54,531 nucleotides of DNA from Clostridiales bacterium (GCA_019415925.1 DXYG01000009.1:1-54531); one strand, 5' to 3'; counted from the first letter of the stretch, positions 1-9,721 are shown. Numbers and translations: made by a program. Notes: generated from the sequence alone by a model not told the origin.

Positions 1-66
1 ATGTGATACTATAACTTTGTTAGGTTTTCCTAAATAAATACAGAAGTTTTGAAAGGAGTAAAACAA

Positions 67-3000
67 ATGAAAACCAAATTAACAGTAAAGCTTATAAGCG
101 TGCTTGTTGCGCTTAGTATGGTAATTTGCTGTATGTCCTTTGCGTTTGTCGATGTATCGGCTGTGACGGTCAATGACAAAGCAACTGGTTCTGCAATAGC
201 AGGCTCTGTTGTTGAAAACGACGGTTTTACTTGGGACAATGCAACAGTTTACTTTTTGCTTACTGACCGTTTCAAAAACGGCAACACATCAAACGACCAC
301 TCATACGGCAGAACACTCGACAAAAACGGTAAGCCGATTTCCGGCTGGGACACTGCTCCGGGCACATTCCACGGCGGTGACTTTGCAGGTATTACACAGG
401 CTATCGAGGAGGGCTATTTCAGCGACCTCGGCGTAAATGCACTGTGGATTTCCGCTCCGTATGAGCAGACTCACGGATACTGCGACTCAGGCGCAGGCCA
501 CTTTGCGCACTATTCATATCACGGCTATTATGTGCTTGACTATACCGAAACAGACGCAAACTTCGGTACACCCGAGGAGTTTGAAACTTTGGTTGACACT
601 GCTCACGAGCACGGCCTCAGAGTTATCATGGACATAGTTATGAACCACTGCGGCTACAATACAGTAGCTGATATGGAGGAGTATGGTTTCGGTACACTTT
701 TAGAGGGTGCAACTGATTTTAAGTATGTCATTGAAAATGTCAGTGATTTCAACAAACATATTGATTACCAAACATCAGCTGAAGACTGGGGCAAATGGTG
801 GGGCCCCGACTGGGTAAGAAGCGGCCTTCCGGGATACACCGAGGGCGGCGGCGGTAACTTATTGATGAGCCTCGCCGGCCTGCCTGACTTCAAAACAGAG
901 CAGACAACCCCTGTTTCAATTCCTGAGGTCTTAAAGACAAAGTGGACAAAAGAGGGTACATACAACGAGAAAATCGAAAAGTACGGCAGTTCAAATACCG
1001 TAACAGGCTATATTACAAGCTGGCTTGCCGACTGGGTAAGAAAATACGGTGTCGACGGCTTCCGCTGTGACACAGCAAAGCATGTTGAGCAAAGCTCGTG
1101 GAAACAGCTCAAAACTGCCTGCGTAGATGCACTTGCAGATTGGCGTAAGAACAACCCTGACAAGCCGGGTGCAAACTGGCAGCAGGACTTCTGGATGACA
1201 GGCGAGGCTTGGGACAAAGGCGTTGGCTATGATGAATACTATACACAGGGCGGCTTTGACTCCATGATTAACTTCGAGACCTGGGGCGCAGGCGTGTTTG
1301 CAAGTTCAAGGGTTGCCGGTTTGTACCAGCGCTATGCTGATGAAATCAACACAAAGGAAGACTTCAATGTGCTTTCGTTCATTTCATCACACGATGCGCT
1401 TTTAACCCGTGGTGATACAAGCGCAATGATTTACAACGGCTCGGCATTTCTCCTGGCTCCGGGCGGCGTTCAGATTTACTACGGTGACGAATCAAACCGT
1501 CCGATGTTTGATGGCTTAGCCTTTGACGGCGCCGGTGGTTCGGGTCACTCACTGCGCAGTGATATGAACTGGGACAGCCTTGACCAAACTGTTCTCGCTC
1601 ACTGGCAGAAGGTTGGTCAGTTCCGCAACGACCATGTTGCAGTCGGTGGAGGCAGCAACACAATGCTTTCTGCAACAAACGGCGTTGCATTTGCAAGAAC
1701 ATATGACAAGAACGGTGTTTCTGACAAGGTAGCAGCCGTAATCGGTGCTTCTTCAAATGCAGATATAACTCTTGATGTTTCTTCAATATGGAGCGACGGT
1801 CAGATGCTTATGAACACCTATGACCAGACATCTGCAATAGTTACAGACGGCAAGGTAACATTTAACAGCGGTGACAACGGAACAATTCTCATTCAGATTC
1901 CGGACGGCAAACCTATTATGAGCGTAAAAGGCGCGGCAAAGTTCAAGGGTACACAGACTGTTACGGTATCACTTGAGGAATGTGACAGCGCAACCTGCTC
2001 AATCGACGGCGGCAATAAGTTCGTTGTTACAAACGGCTCAACCTTTGAAATCGGTAAAACTGCTTACGAGGGCGACACAATCAAAATCACACTCGAGGCA
2101 ACAAACGAAAAGGGTTCATCAAGATCGGTTGCATCCTTCTATAAGATGTTTGAGAGCGAACAAGAGCCGACAACAGGCGATCCTGATTCTACAGTTCCTC
2201 CTCAGCAAGGAAAGATCTATGTAAAGAGCGACAGCGCACCTTATATTTATGTCTGGACAGGTGACAGCACAGCGCTTTGCGGTTCTTGGCCGGGAACACA
2301 TATGACAGAAAAGAACAGCGAAGGCTACTATGTTATGGAGCTTAACACAACAGATACCTACAATGTTGTTCTCAATAACGGCAGCGACGCACAGAAGAGC
2401 CGCGACTTCAAAAATCTCAACGGAGATACATATCTTGAAATTCCGTCAGGCAATTACAGTGCGGCAAAGGTTATGAGCGGAAGCGGTGACGAACCGTCTG
2501 AAAAGTCAGTTACATTCACAATTAAGCCGTACAGCCCTTCGGCAAGCTATCATCTCTATGTCTGGGCTGCCGACGGTAGCGTACTGACAGGCGGATGGCC
2601 GGGCACAAAGCTTACGGAAAAGGACGCTGACGGCAACTATATATTCACAGTAAACGGCTACGATAAGGTTAGCGCAATCGTAGGTTTGGGCAGCGACAGC
2701 AAAAGGACCCAAGATATTACAGGCATTATCGACGGTTCCTGCATTGAAATAACAAACGAGGACTGCACAACCTTTAAGCTCACTAAGCCTGAGATTGTTC
2801 TTTCAAAATTCCAGACGCTCAAGAAAGAGGCAAGAGAAGTACTTGCAATGACATCAAGCGACTATACTGCCTCAAGCTGGAACAATGTTTCTGCTGTTAT
2901 GACAACAGCCAATGAGCTCATCGCACAGGGCGAGGGCGTTGCAGACGAAGCGCTTGTTGAAAGCACACTTGAGTCGCTTATAAATGCAAAATCATCACTC

Positions 3001-3492
3001 GTGCTTGCAAATGCAGGTCTTTCATATGCTGTTAATGGCAAAACTACAATAGTTGGTGTTGCAGTTCAGGAAGCAGACATCACGGTAACAGTGAACGGCA
3101 AGTCCTATAAAACACATTCAGATGAAATCACAGGCGAATTTACTGTTGAGGCAACTGCGCTCACAGCTTCATCTGTAATCAAGGTTGATGTTGAGAGAAA
3201 GGGTCTGGCGTCAGTAACATATTCATATAATATGTCAAACGGCGATATAACAAGCTATACTCCGCCGGAAACACAGCCAACAACTCCATCAGTTGAAAAG
3301 GGCGATGTAACGGGTGACGGAAAAATTAATGTTAACGACGCAACAGAAATTCAGAAGTATATTGCATCGCTTGTAAATATGACAAGTCAGCAGATGCAGG
3401 CTGCAGATGTCGATAATAACGGCAAAATCAATATCAAGGACGCAACAGAAATTCAGAAGTATGTTGCAGGTATAAGCAGCGTGTTAAGATAA
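67..3492 (+). CDS. secreted dockerin-bearing alpha-amylase (GH13, two CBM26-like modules)
   Basis: Extracellular endo-acting alpha-1,4-glucanase for starch, probably a component of a cohesin-dockerin amylosome. The ATG at 67 is chosen because GAAAGGAG (51-58) lies just upstream; the frame stays open to a TTG at 49. Residues 1-35 are a signal peptide. The GH13 barrel spans about 48-600, with DIVMNH (189-194), nucleophile D335 in GFRCD, acid/base E380 in GEAWD, and SSHD ending at D443. SSHD and the YFLLTDRF start resemble MalS-type GH13 (subfamily 19), which is tentative. Two CBM26-like modules follow at about 716-800 and 814-905, each with YVW and WPG aromatic motifs. A FIVAR-like helical stretch lies near 920-985, and a type I dockerin with two DxNxD-type calcium loops and DATEIQKY helices occupies 1078-1141. 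A strong terminator follows. Family and secretion are very likely; the subfamily and the amylosome role are inferred. Confidence 0.95.
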   Translation: MKTKLTVKLISVLVALSMVICCMSFAFVDVSAVTVNDKATGSAIAGSVVENDGFTWDNATVYFLLTDRFKNGNTSNDHSYGRTLDKNGKPISGWDTAPGTFHGGDFAGITQAIEEGYFSDLGVNALWISAPYEQTHGYCDSGAGHFAHYSYHGYYVLDYTETDANFGTPEEFETLVDTAHEHGLRVIMDIVMNHCGYNTVADMEEYGFGTLLEGATDFKYVIENVSDFNKHIDYQTSAEDWGKWWGPDWVRSGLPGYTEGGGGNLLMSLAGLPDFKTEQTTPVSIPEVLKTKWTKEGTYNEKIEKYGSSNTVTGYITSWLADWVRKYGVDGFRCDTAKHVEQSSWKQLKTACVDALADWRKNNPDKPGANWQQDFWMTGEAWDKGVGYDEYYTQGGFDSMINFETWGAGVFASSRVAGLYQRYADEINTKEDFNVLSFISSHDALLTRGDTSAMIYNGSAFLLAPGGVQIYYGDESNRPMFDGLAFDGAGGSGHSLRSDMNWDSLDQTVLAHWQKVGQFRNDHVAVGGGSNTMLSATNGVAFARTYDKNGVSDKVAAVIGASSNADITLDVSSIWSDGQMLMNTYDQTSAIVTDGKVTFNSGDNGTILIQIPDGKPIMSVKGAAKFKGTQTVTVSLEECDSATCSIDGGNKFVVTNGSTFEIGKTAYEGDTIKITLEATNEKGSSRSVASFYKMFESEQEPTTGDPDSTVPPQQGKIYVKSDSAPYIYVWTGDSTALCGSWPGTHMTEKNSEGYYVMELNTTDTYNVVLNNGSDAQKSRDFKNLNGDTYLEIPSGNYSAAKVMSGSGDEPSEKSVTFTIKPYSPSASYHLYVWAADGSVLTGGWPGTKLTEKDADGNYIFTVNGYDKVSAIVGLGSDSKRTQDITGIIDGSCIEITNEDCTTFKLTKPEIVLSKFQTLKKEAREVLAMTSSDYTASSWNNVSAVMTTANELIAQGEGVADEALVESTLESLINAKSSLVLANAGLSYAVNGKTTIVGVAVQEADITVTVNGKSYKTHSDEITGEFTVEATALTASSVIKVDVERKGLASVTYSYNMSNGDITSYTPPETQPTTPSVEKGDVTGDGKINVNDATEIQKYIASLVNMTSQQMQAADVDNNGKINIKDATEIQKYVAGISSVLR

Positions 3493-3515
3493 AATGATAT
3501 AAATCTACCTTAATT

Positions 3516-3549
3516 AAAAGCCCCTTGCTTTAAACGGCAAGGGGCTTTT
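3516..3549 (+). terminator. rho-independent terminator of the amylase gene
   Basis: A 13-bp perfect stem (3516-3528 with 3537-3549) and 8-nt loop end in a TTTT tract, 24 bases after the amylase stop codon. Confidence 0.9.
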
Positions 3550-3685
3550 AGCATGCAGTGGACTGAATTAATCCGGTCAGAAAGATTCATATAATAACGC
3601 ATATTTAAAAGTTGGGCAGGAGTTTCCTTATAAATTTTAATGAAATAATCAAACTGTACGAAAAATATAGACTAATCGGTGGAAT

Positions 3686-4615
3686 TTATCTATATTTAGG
3701 TTTTTTCAAAGTTCCTCTTCGCTTTGCCAAATCGTGAAGTATGTCTTGAGCTTTCGCAAGCAATTTTTCATCAACAATGGCATCGTGCGTTCCTTCGGCA
3801 TAATATTTAGGCAACTGACCGTCATTGTGAATCAGTTTCTTTTCCAGGTGATTATTACGGTATTTCTTTTGCAAAAGTGCATTGCCGAGATATTTTTCAT
3901 TCGAAAGCAAATCCCTTATTCGTTGTGAGTTCCATTTCCCACCCAAGCAGCGAGTGATGTTTCTGTTGTTCAAATCTTTTGCTATAGCAGTAAAACTCTC
4001 ACCATTAACGGCTCTCTCAAAAACTTCACGCACTATGTCAGCTTGTGCAGGGTCAATCTCTATTTTTGCACCGTTGATTCTATACCCAAACAAAAAGCGA
4101 AGATTAACAATTTCTCCGTTTTCAAAAGCCTTGCGAATACGCCACTTCTGATTTTCACTTGCCGATAAGCTTTCTGCCTGTGCATATGAGGCAAGAATGG
4201 TCATCATAAGCTCACCGTCGGCACTGATAGTATGAATATTCTGCTCTTCAAAGAAAACATCTATACCGAGCAGTTTTAACTCTCGAACCGTTTCCAATAA
4301 TGTAACCGTATTTCTTGCAAATCTTGAAATTGACTTTGTAATAATCAAATCAATATTTCCTGATCTGCATTCACTTATTAAGTTTTGAAAACCTGTGCGA
4401 TTGTCCTTTGTACCGGTATATGCTTCATCGGAAAATACTCCGCAGTAAAGCCAGCTTGGATGGCTTTGTATCAATTCGCTGTAGTAGCTTATTTGTGCTG
4501 ACAGTGAGTGTAGCATTTCATCTTTCCCCGATGATACCCTTGCATATGCCGCTACTCTTTTTGATTTCGGCTGTTTCGGAATCGGAAAATTAACTTTTTC
4601 AACAATTCTGTTCAT
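3686..4615 (-). pseudogene. large serine recombinase, C-terminally truncated
   Basis: Site-specific serine recombinase of the resolvase/invertase superfamily. The N-terminal catalytic domain (about 18-165) has the YARVSS motif with the nucleophilic serine and the SISRFAR motif. A Recombinase (DNA-binding) domain follows to about residue 290. The protein stops at 309 residues, where family members usually continue into a zinc ribbon and a long coiled coil; the DNA past the stop (3600-3686) does not encode them in any frame I could read. RBS AAGGGGGTG precedes the ATG at 4615. It is the last gene of a three-gene module with the genes at 4660 and 4830. The truncation suggests a defective integrase, although a naturally short form cannot be excluded. 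Confidence 0.8.
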
Positions 4616-4659
4616 AACAGCACCCCCTTACGGTTACATATTACCTCTGAAAGCCTATA

Positions 4660-4833
4660 TTATCCACTCATTTCGCAGAATATGGTACACGAAGATAAGC
4701 CGTTTTCACGAGCGATAATTGTATCAATTTCAGAGTACTCTTGGGAGGTAATTATGTTTGATTTCAGCATACTTTTAATAACCGACATTGATATTCTGTA
4801 AGAAATCACCTTATCATAAAGTTCTTTTGTCAT
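4660..4833 (-). CDS. small SHOCT-like protein of recombinase module 1
   Basis: 57-residue helical protein, probably SHOCT-like (MTKELYDKVISYRISMSVIK, then a second helix around ITSQEYSEID). The ATG at 4833 overlaps the stop of the upstream HTH/zinc-finger gene in an ATGA, with AGGAG a few bases upstream, so translation is coupled. Small proteins of this type sit between an HTH protein and a serine recombinase in clostridial mobile elements; their function is not known to me. The copy in the second module is at 9746. The gene is real on the basis of overlap, RBS and the repeated arrangement. Confidence 0.7.
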   Translation of the reverse strand: MTKELYDKVISYRISMSVIKSMLKSNIITSQEYSEIDTIIARENGLSSCTIFCEMSG

Positions 4834-5213
4834 ATTCTGTTCTCCTTGCGCCTTGCATCGGCAAAGCACTTAACGGTACAGTATTTGCTTTTTGCACGGT
4901 CACTCTGAAAAGCAATGCCACAATGTGCGCATATATGACTATATAATTTTTTAGGTCTGCGGTACCGGGGATGTGCCGACCACCAGGCATTACGGCATTT
5001 ATCCGAACAGAATTTCTTCTGCCGTTTATGCTTTGTCTGCACAATCGGTTTTCCGCAATGCATACAGGCTTCAAGCTGTGATTTGGTTTTTGCATTCCTC
5101 CTATAGAACGATTTAACCGTATTTATTGAAAGTTGCAGTTGATTTGCTATTTCAGAAAAGGTCATTCCATCTGAACGCATCCGTATAACACTTGCTTTCT
5201 GTTCCTTATTCAT
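4830..5213 (-). CDS. HTH protein with two zinc-finger-like motifs, module 1
   Basis: 127-residue DNA-binding protein, first gene of recombinase module 1. Residues 1-45 form a sigma-70 region 4 / RNA polymerase sigma-like HTH (MRSDGMTFSEIANQLQLS). Two treble-clef-like cysteine motifs follow: CMHCGKPIVQ...CSDKC near 50-75 and CAHCG...CTVKC near 97-117. The start at 5213 is set by GAGGTG seven bases upstream; the frame extends to 5333 without a better site. It probably controls the module or assists excision, which is an inference. The homologue at 9912 has the same architecture (HTH, then CxxC...CSDQC and CxxC...CSHEC), so the two modules are paralogous. Confidence 0.8.
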   Translation of the reverse strand: MNKEQKASVIRMRSDGMTFSEIANQLQLSINTVKSFYRRNAKTKSQLEACMHCGKPIVQTKHKRQKKFCSDKCRNAWWSAHPRYRRPKKLYSHICAHCGIAFQSDRAKSKYCTVKCFADARRKENRI

Positions 5214-5379
5214 GAAAGACACCTCTGTTTTTTTGATGTGTCTATAGGCAAAAGCAAATAATAAAATCCGAAGTCCATAGGCACAATTTTTCTTCAAGAG
5301 TATAAGGACAGAAATGTTGACTTTAAGAACCAAACATAAAAAATGCCCGTCAGGAACAATTTATAATTATAAAATTGCA

Positions 5380-5430
5380 TAAAAAATCAGCCTGAGAGGA
5401 TACCCAAAAAACAGTATTCTCTCAGGCTGA
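5380..5430 (-). terminator. terminator hairpin, minus strand
   Basis: A 16-bp stem with one G-T wobble (5387-5402 with 5415-5430) is followed on the minus strand by TTTTTT (5381-5386). It lies downstream of the MATE operon and comM relic and upstream of the HTH gene, so it would stop minus-strand read-through into recombinase module 1. Confidence 0.7.
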
Positions 5431-5817
5431 ATGTATTACTCCAACATATTGAATATTAATTTTTCATAAGAAATCCATTTGGAATATTCCTTATATCTAA
5501 ATCTCTCCTATTATATAAGAGCAAATACATCAGTTTGTTATATCACCGTAATAGCCACAAGGACAGGGATTCATCGTAACCACCATTTTGATACAAGGAA
5601 ACGATTGCACCCCCTTTGCACCCCCTAAAAACAAGGAGATGCGCTCTCTTCATCCGGGCATTGGATCAGGCTACTCTTCATTTTATGGAAAGATGCAGAG
5701 CAGTCTTTTCTTTTACGAAAAAAGGGATATCAACGAGCCAAGGGCCAATATCTCTTTCTTCTTATTATAATTCACTTGTCAAGCATCAAAGCGACAAACT
5801 GAAAGTTATAATGGTTA
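5431..5817. other. 387-base interval without an intact gene
   Basis: Besides the comM relic (5519-5601) it holds a tandem TTGCACCCCC motif (5605-5625). Short open frames on the plus strand here show no recognisable domain. I see no RNA gene. Confidence 0.6.
5519..5601 (-). pseudogene. comM: comM (Mg-chelatase-like) zinc-finger fragment
   Basis: Minus-strand reading gives FPCIKMVVTMNPCPCGYYGD, then ITN, a stop codon, and CIC. This is the strongly conserved ComM/YifB segment (LVAAMNPCPCGYYGD...CxC) just before the C-terminal domain. Only about 28 codons remain and an in-frame TGA interrupts them, so it is a relic. It sits beside the serine-recombinase module, and the codons for CGYYG recur as a core sequence at 9722-9745. 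This suggests comM was the insertion target. The match is from memory of the family, not a search. Confidence 0.65.
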
Positions 5818-6414
5818 TTATGCTTTATTATCTATCATAGTATGCAATAATTGCAATGTTTTTTGAATCATCACACCGGATAGAAGTATCGTGCAAATAG
5901 TACACATACCAAACTTTCCGCCTAAGAACATACCGAATAGCACCACCATGGTATCAAGTGCTATTCGCACATATTTGATCTGCCAGGAATGCTTTTTTGC
6001 CAAAGCAAATGTTACCGCTTCATAGGAGCCTCTTCCCCAATCAGCATAAGAATAGATGGCTGTTCCTACTGCAAACAGAACAATCCCTATCAGCATTATA
6101 AAGAAATTCAGGATTTTACTTTCTGTGTAGTGCATCAACGGCTGAAACAAATCTGTACATACACTATAGATGATTTGATATAAAATAGTACCCAGATAAA
6201 TCTGGCTGCGATCATAGAACAGACAAAAGACAATCATTCCTACTGCAACCACAAAGGATGCCTGTCCCAATGTAATATGTAACACACAAGAAACTCCTTG
6301 CCATAAAACAGCCAGAGTAGCTCCTCCAAATCCGGCATAGATTGCCAGATCTATTCCAAATGCAGCAATCACAGAACCGATTACAACCCAGATTATTTTC
6401 TTGATGATATTCAT
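5818..6414 (-). CDS. YczE/YitT-like integral membrane protein
   Basis: 198-residue membrane protein with about five hydrophobic segments. The glycine-rich first helix (IGSVIAAFGIDLAIYAGFGGA) and a repeat-like second half (FAVGTAIYSYADWGRGSYEAV) are typical of the YczE/YyaS/YitT group. The start codon lies 3 bases after the stop of the MATE gene at 6418, so the two are one operon. The substrate or role is unknown; co-transcription with a MATE exporter suggests a role in drug or metabolite efflux, which is an inference. Confidence 0.75.
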   Translation of the reverse strand: MNIIKKIIWVVIGSVIAAFGIDLAIYAGFGGATLAVLWQGVSCVLHITLGQASFVVAVGMIVFCLFYDRSQIYLGTILYQIIYSVCTDLFQPLMHYTESKILNFFIMLIGIVLFAVGTAIYSYADWGRGSYEAVTFALAKKHSWQIKYVRIALDTMVVLFGMFLGGKFGMCTICTILLSGVMIQKTLQLLHTMIDNKA

Positions 6415-6417
6415 ATT

Positions 6418-7749
6418 CTATCTCTTCTTTAATACTTTTTTCATTAGCAATGCTGAAATCAAAGCTGCTGTAAATTCTGTAAATACAAATGCTACATACA
6501 CGCCATTCGCCTCCCACATCTTACTGAAAATGACGGAAGCCGGAATAATCACTACGATATATCGTATTAAGGAAATGATCAAGGAAAGAAGTCCCTTTCC
6601 AAGAGCTTCACACACTCCCGATGCTACAACTGACAATGAAGATATGGCAAATCCAAGACTGATGATCGTTAATGCAGTTACACCATATTGCACAATGGCA
6701 GCATCTTCAGAGTAGATAGATATCAGCTGTTCCGGAAAAAGCTGACAAACTGCAGTTCCAAACAACATAATTCCTATAATAAAAACTTCTGCTGTTCCCG
6801 AGATTTTTTTCACTCTCTCCCACTGCCCTGCACCGTAGTTATAACTGATTAAAGGTCGGATTCCCTGAATGATTCCATTGGCTGACAGATAAATAAATGT
6901 CTGTAGCTTATAATAGATTCCTAAAATCAAGATATAGGTATCTCCAAAAGCAGTTAAAATTGTATTTAATGCAGAAATCAGCACAGAAGGCAATGCCAGA
7001 TTTAAAGTTGCCGGGATGCCGATACCATAAACACGCTTGAGTTCATTTTTTTCAAATCGTATGTATTTCCAGCTGGTTTTTGCAGGAATCGGAGTCATAA
7101 AATAAAAGGATAAATATGCAATTAGTGTGCATACCTGTCCAATTCCCGTTGCAATTGCAGCACCCTTCATGCCCATTGCAGGAAACATCCCAAAACCAAA
7201 GATCATAATTGGATCTAATACAATATTTACAATAAATCCCACCATCATACTGCACATCGATACTTTCATTCTGCCTACCGATTGAAAAATTTTTTCATAA
7301 GCTACAGAAACCTGAATAATAACTGTAAATAACAAAACCCAATTTGCATATTCTAACCCTAAATTTATAATTTCCTGTTCTTTAGTAAAATGTTGCATAA
7401 ATGCCGGCATTCCAATGAAAAAGCCTATAGTAAGTATGATTCCATGTATCATACTCAAAAATACACCTGTTGATGCGATATGGCTTGCTTTTTTCTCCTC
7501 ATTTGCACCTATCGAATATGCAATCATAGCGTTCAAGCCAATTCCAAAGCCCACTGCAATAGCATTGATCATATTTTGTACCGGAAATACAATAGACAAA
7601 GCTGTCATCGCATTTTGACTGATTTTTGCCACAAAGTAACTATCTACAATATTATAAAGTGCGTTCACTGCCATAGATAAAATCATAGGTACAGACATTT
7701 GTAATACAAGCGGAACAATTTTTTTCTCTTTCATAAATTGCTGATTCAT
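6418..7749 (-). CDS. MATE family multidrug efflux transporter
   Basis: 443-residue cation-coupled exporter of the MATE family, inner membrane, with about 12 predicted helices. The N-terminal PLVLQMSVPMILSMAVNALYNIVDSYFV and the repeat-2 GIPATLNLALPSVLISALN segments are family hallmarks, and the MepA/clostridial branch fits best. RBS GGAGG is 7 bases before the ATG at 7749. A consensus promoter (7861-7889) and a leader terminator (7763-7820) precede it, and the YczE-like gene follows after 3 bases. The operon is flanked on both sides by serine-recombinase relics, which points to cargo of a mobile element. Substrates cannot be read from sequence. Confidence 0.9.
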   Translation of the reverse strand: MNQQFMKEKKIVPLVLQMSVPMILSMAVNALYNIVDSYFVAKISQNAMTALSIVFPVQNMINAIAVGFGIGLNAMIAYSIGANEEKKASHIASTGVFLSMIHGIILTIGFFIGMPAFMQHFTKEQEIINLGLEYANWVLLFTVIIQVSVAYEKIFQSVGRMKVSMCSMMVGFIVNIVLDPIMIFGFGMFPAMGMKGAAIATGIGQVCTLIAYLSFYFMTPIPAKTSWKYIRFEKNELKRVYGIGIPATLNLALPSVLISALNTILTAFGDTYILILGIYYKLQTFIYLSANGIIQGIRPLISYNYGAGQWERVKKISGTAEVFIIGIMLFGTAVCQLFPEQLISIYSEDAAIVQYGVTALTIISLGFAISSLSVVASGVCEALGKGLLSLIISLIRYIVVIIPASVIFSKMWEANGVYVAFVFTEFTAALISALLMKKVLKKR

Positions 7750-7762
7750 TTGATTCCTCCAT

Positions 7763-7820
7763 AAAAAAAGACTATACGGACTTGCTGTTTATATCAGAAA
7801 CAGTGTAAACCATATAGTCT
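7763..7820 (-). promoter_or_regulatory. leader terminator/attenuator of the MATE operon
   Basis: The minus-strand transcript between promoter and RBS folds an 11-bp stem (7810-7820 with 7769-7779) followed by TTTTTTT, a rho-independent terminator placed directly upstream of the MATE start. A 13-codon open frame (MVYTVSDINSKSV, 7813 to 7772) begins in the 5' arm and ends in the 3' arm, but it has no obvious RBS. AGACTATA occurs twice (first at about 7823-7830), so alternative pairings exist. This fits transcription attenuation, as in several resistance genes. The mechanism is an inference. Confidence 0.6.
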
Positions 7821-7860
7821 TATTATAGTCTGACGGACTTTTATTTATTTTTCAAACAAT

Positions 7861-7889
7861 ATTCTAACAGGAAATCTCTATCTTGTCAA
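7861..7889 (-). promoter_or_regulatory. sigma-A type promoter of the MATE operon
   Basis: TTGACA (7884-7889), a 17-base spacer and TAGAAT (7861-7866) on the minus strand. The transcript would start near 7853, giving a leader of about 105 bases that contains the terminator hairpin. Confidence 0.8.
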
Positions 7890-8009
7890 TATGTTTATCA
7901 TCTACAAAGCTGATGCAACGATAACTTCAAAGTTTCTGTTCCTCATAAAATTAATTTATCGGGATTTACCAAATCGCCAAGCAATGAGTTATAAAACTCT
8001 TTAACCCAA

Positions 8010-8340
8010 TATTTACTCTTTCTTCCCAGTGTACCTCTTGGTCTTTCTGGTTATCGTACCATCCGCATGGCGCTCGATGTTGCTTCTGCTCTCACGCATT
8101 TTCTGGACTGCCCGGAATGTCTCTCGTGAGATGATTGAAGGATGATGATCCTCTTGGATTTATTTTTGATGCTCTCCGTTGTTCGATATTCGCTTCTTCT
8201 CCGGGAAGTTGGGGGAAAAGGTCTTATAGAGAATGACATCACCGACATATTTCTCATTGGTCAATATGGTTTCAATGGATCGTTTCGATCCCTCTCACAT
8301 TTCCTACGAATCTTCGCTTCAAATATTGTATCATATTCAA
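8010..8340 (-). pseudogene. serine recombinase relic (Recombinase-domain fragment)
   Basis: In the minus strand one frame reads SIETILTNEKYVGDVILYKT, continues to NNGEHQK, stop, IQEDHHPSIISRETF, and later RHADGTITRKTKRYTGKKE. This is the second half of the Recombinase domain of a large serine recombinase, including the NEKYxGD and HHPAII signature regions. It has two in-frame stops (near 8158-8163 and upstream at about 8297), and neither catalytic domain nor zinc ribbon survives. It differs from the recombinases at 3686 and 8433, so at least three recombinase genes once lay here. Confidence 0.7.
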
Positions 8341-8432
8341 CTTGACAAATCTACCATTTTGTGATAGCACCGCAAAAAGTAGGGCATCCAGCAAAACCGC
8401 TAGATACCCCTTTCGATTCGTGTTTCTACAAA

Positions 8433-9703
8433 TTAAATGGTAACCTCTATTCCACCTCGAAAAACCACTGTGCTGCTTTTCTCGCTGTCCACTCGTATAT
8501 GGTCAACTAAGCCACCCCAAAGTTCTTCCCTAAATTCTGTCTGCTCTCCAATCAAGTCATACAGGCTGTTGATGAAGTTTGTAAGAATTTCTTTTGTATC
8601 ATTCTTTTCCTGTATGAGTGCCTCCAATTATTGAAAACGATTATGCTTCTCGCCGTAAATGGTGCGGAGCTTTTCTTCTTTCTTGGCGTACTCATCTTGG
8701 TCTTGAGCGACCCTTGCGTTTTCTCTGATAATGTTTGTAAGGTTCTCGGCTATGATGCCCAACTCCTGTTCTAAACTTTCCTGTTCAGCTACAAAGGCAT
8801 CTGTCCGGCAAACCGTATCTATTAACCCTTGTAGATTTTCTATTGTTTCAGACTTTGCATCGACCAAAGTATTCAGTGCCTTTAGGAACATTTCCTTTAT
8901 CTGCTCCTCGGTCAAATGCGGTGTATTGCAAGATGGAGTATCTTGTCCGTACTTGCGATTACAACGGTAAATGACCTTTCTGTATTTATCCTTGGAGTGC
9001 CAAACTTTAGAGCCGTACCAACCGCCACAACACCCACACTGGTCACACCACGCTCTGCCAGAGTTTTTGCAATTATGTAGGCTGATTCCCCGGCAATATA
9101 TCTGCGGTAAATTTCCTTTACAACTTCGCCCTGTTCAGGGATAGTGCGGAACATTTCTCCGTCCCACTCATAGCCATACGGTGCCTTGTGACCGTTGGGA
9201 ATGCCTTTTTCAAATCGTTTTCGGGTAGCCCATTTGATGTTTTCTGAAATACTGCGACTTTCTTCCTGTGCAAAAGACGCAAGCAGCGTAAGCATCAATT
9301 CTCCGTCTTCATCAAGTGAGTTGATTTTCTCTCGTTCAAAATAAACGGCTATTCCAAGCTCTTTTAAATGCCTTGTGGTATTTAGGCAATCAACTGTATC
9401 TCTCGCAAATCGGCTGATACTCTTAACAAGCACCATATCAATTTTTCCGGCTTCGCAATCTGCGACCAGTCTATTAAACTCATCACGATGTAATGTACTC
9501 GTTCCTGTTATTCCCTCATCAGCATAGACCTCGGCATATTCCCATTCAGGGTTCTTTTGAATAAGGGAGCTGTAATAACTGACCTGTGCCGAAAGAGAAT
9601 GCATTAACATTTCGGTTTCAACAGAAACTCTGGCATAAGCCGCAACTTTCAGCTTTGTCTTTATCTTTGGTACACTCGGTGAAATTTGTGTAATTCTTGG
9701 CAT
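8433..9703 (-). pseudogene. large serine recombinase with internal deletion, frameshift and stop
   Basis: The N-terminal 242 codons (start at 9703, RBS GGGAGGTGG) carry an intact catalytic domain (YARVSVETEM, SISRFAR) and the first half of the Recombinase domain, up to LAERGV. At about 9048-9057 the reading jumps to another frame encoding a zinc ribbon (CDQCGCCGGWYGSKVWHS...YRCN...C), so roughly 75 codons of the Recombinase domain, including NEKYxGD, have been lost in an out-of-frame deletion. The coiled-coil C-terminus then continues with a single in-frame TAA at about 8628 and ends at 8433. The protein cannot be full length. It belongs to module 2 with the genes at 9746 and 9912. Confidence 0.85.
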
Positions 9704-9721
9704 TAAACCACCTCCCGGTAT

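Noticed and set aside
1379..1786. Open reading frame of 135 codons on the minus strand inside the amylase gene
   Set aside because: Antisense to a well-supported GH13 coding region, with low-complexity composition and no domain; it is a shadow of the plus-strand codon pattern.
5588..5770. Plus-strand open frames of 60-75 codons next to the comM relic
   Set aside because: No RBS and no recognised domain, and partly antisense to the comM relic.
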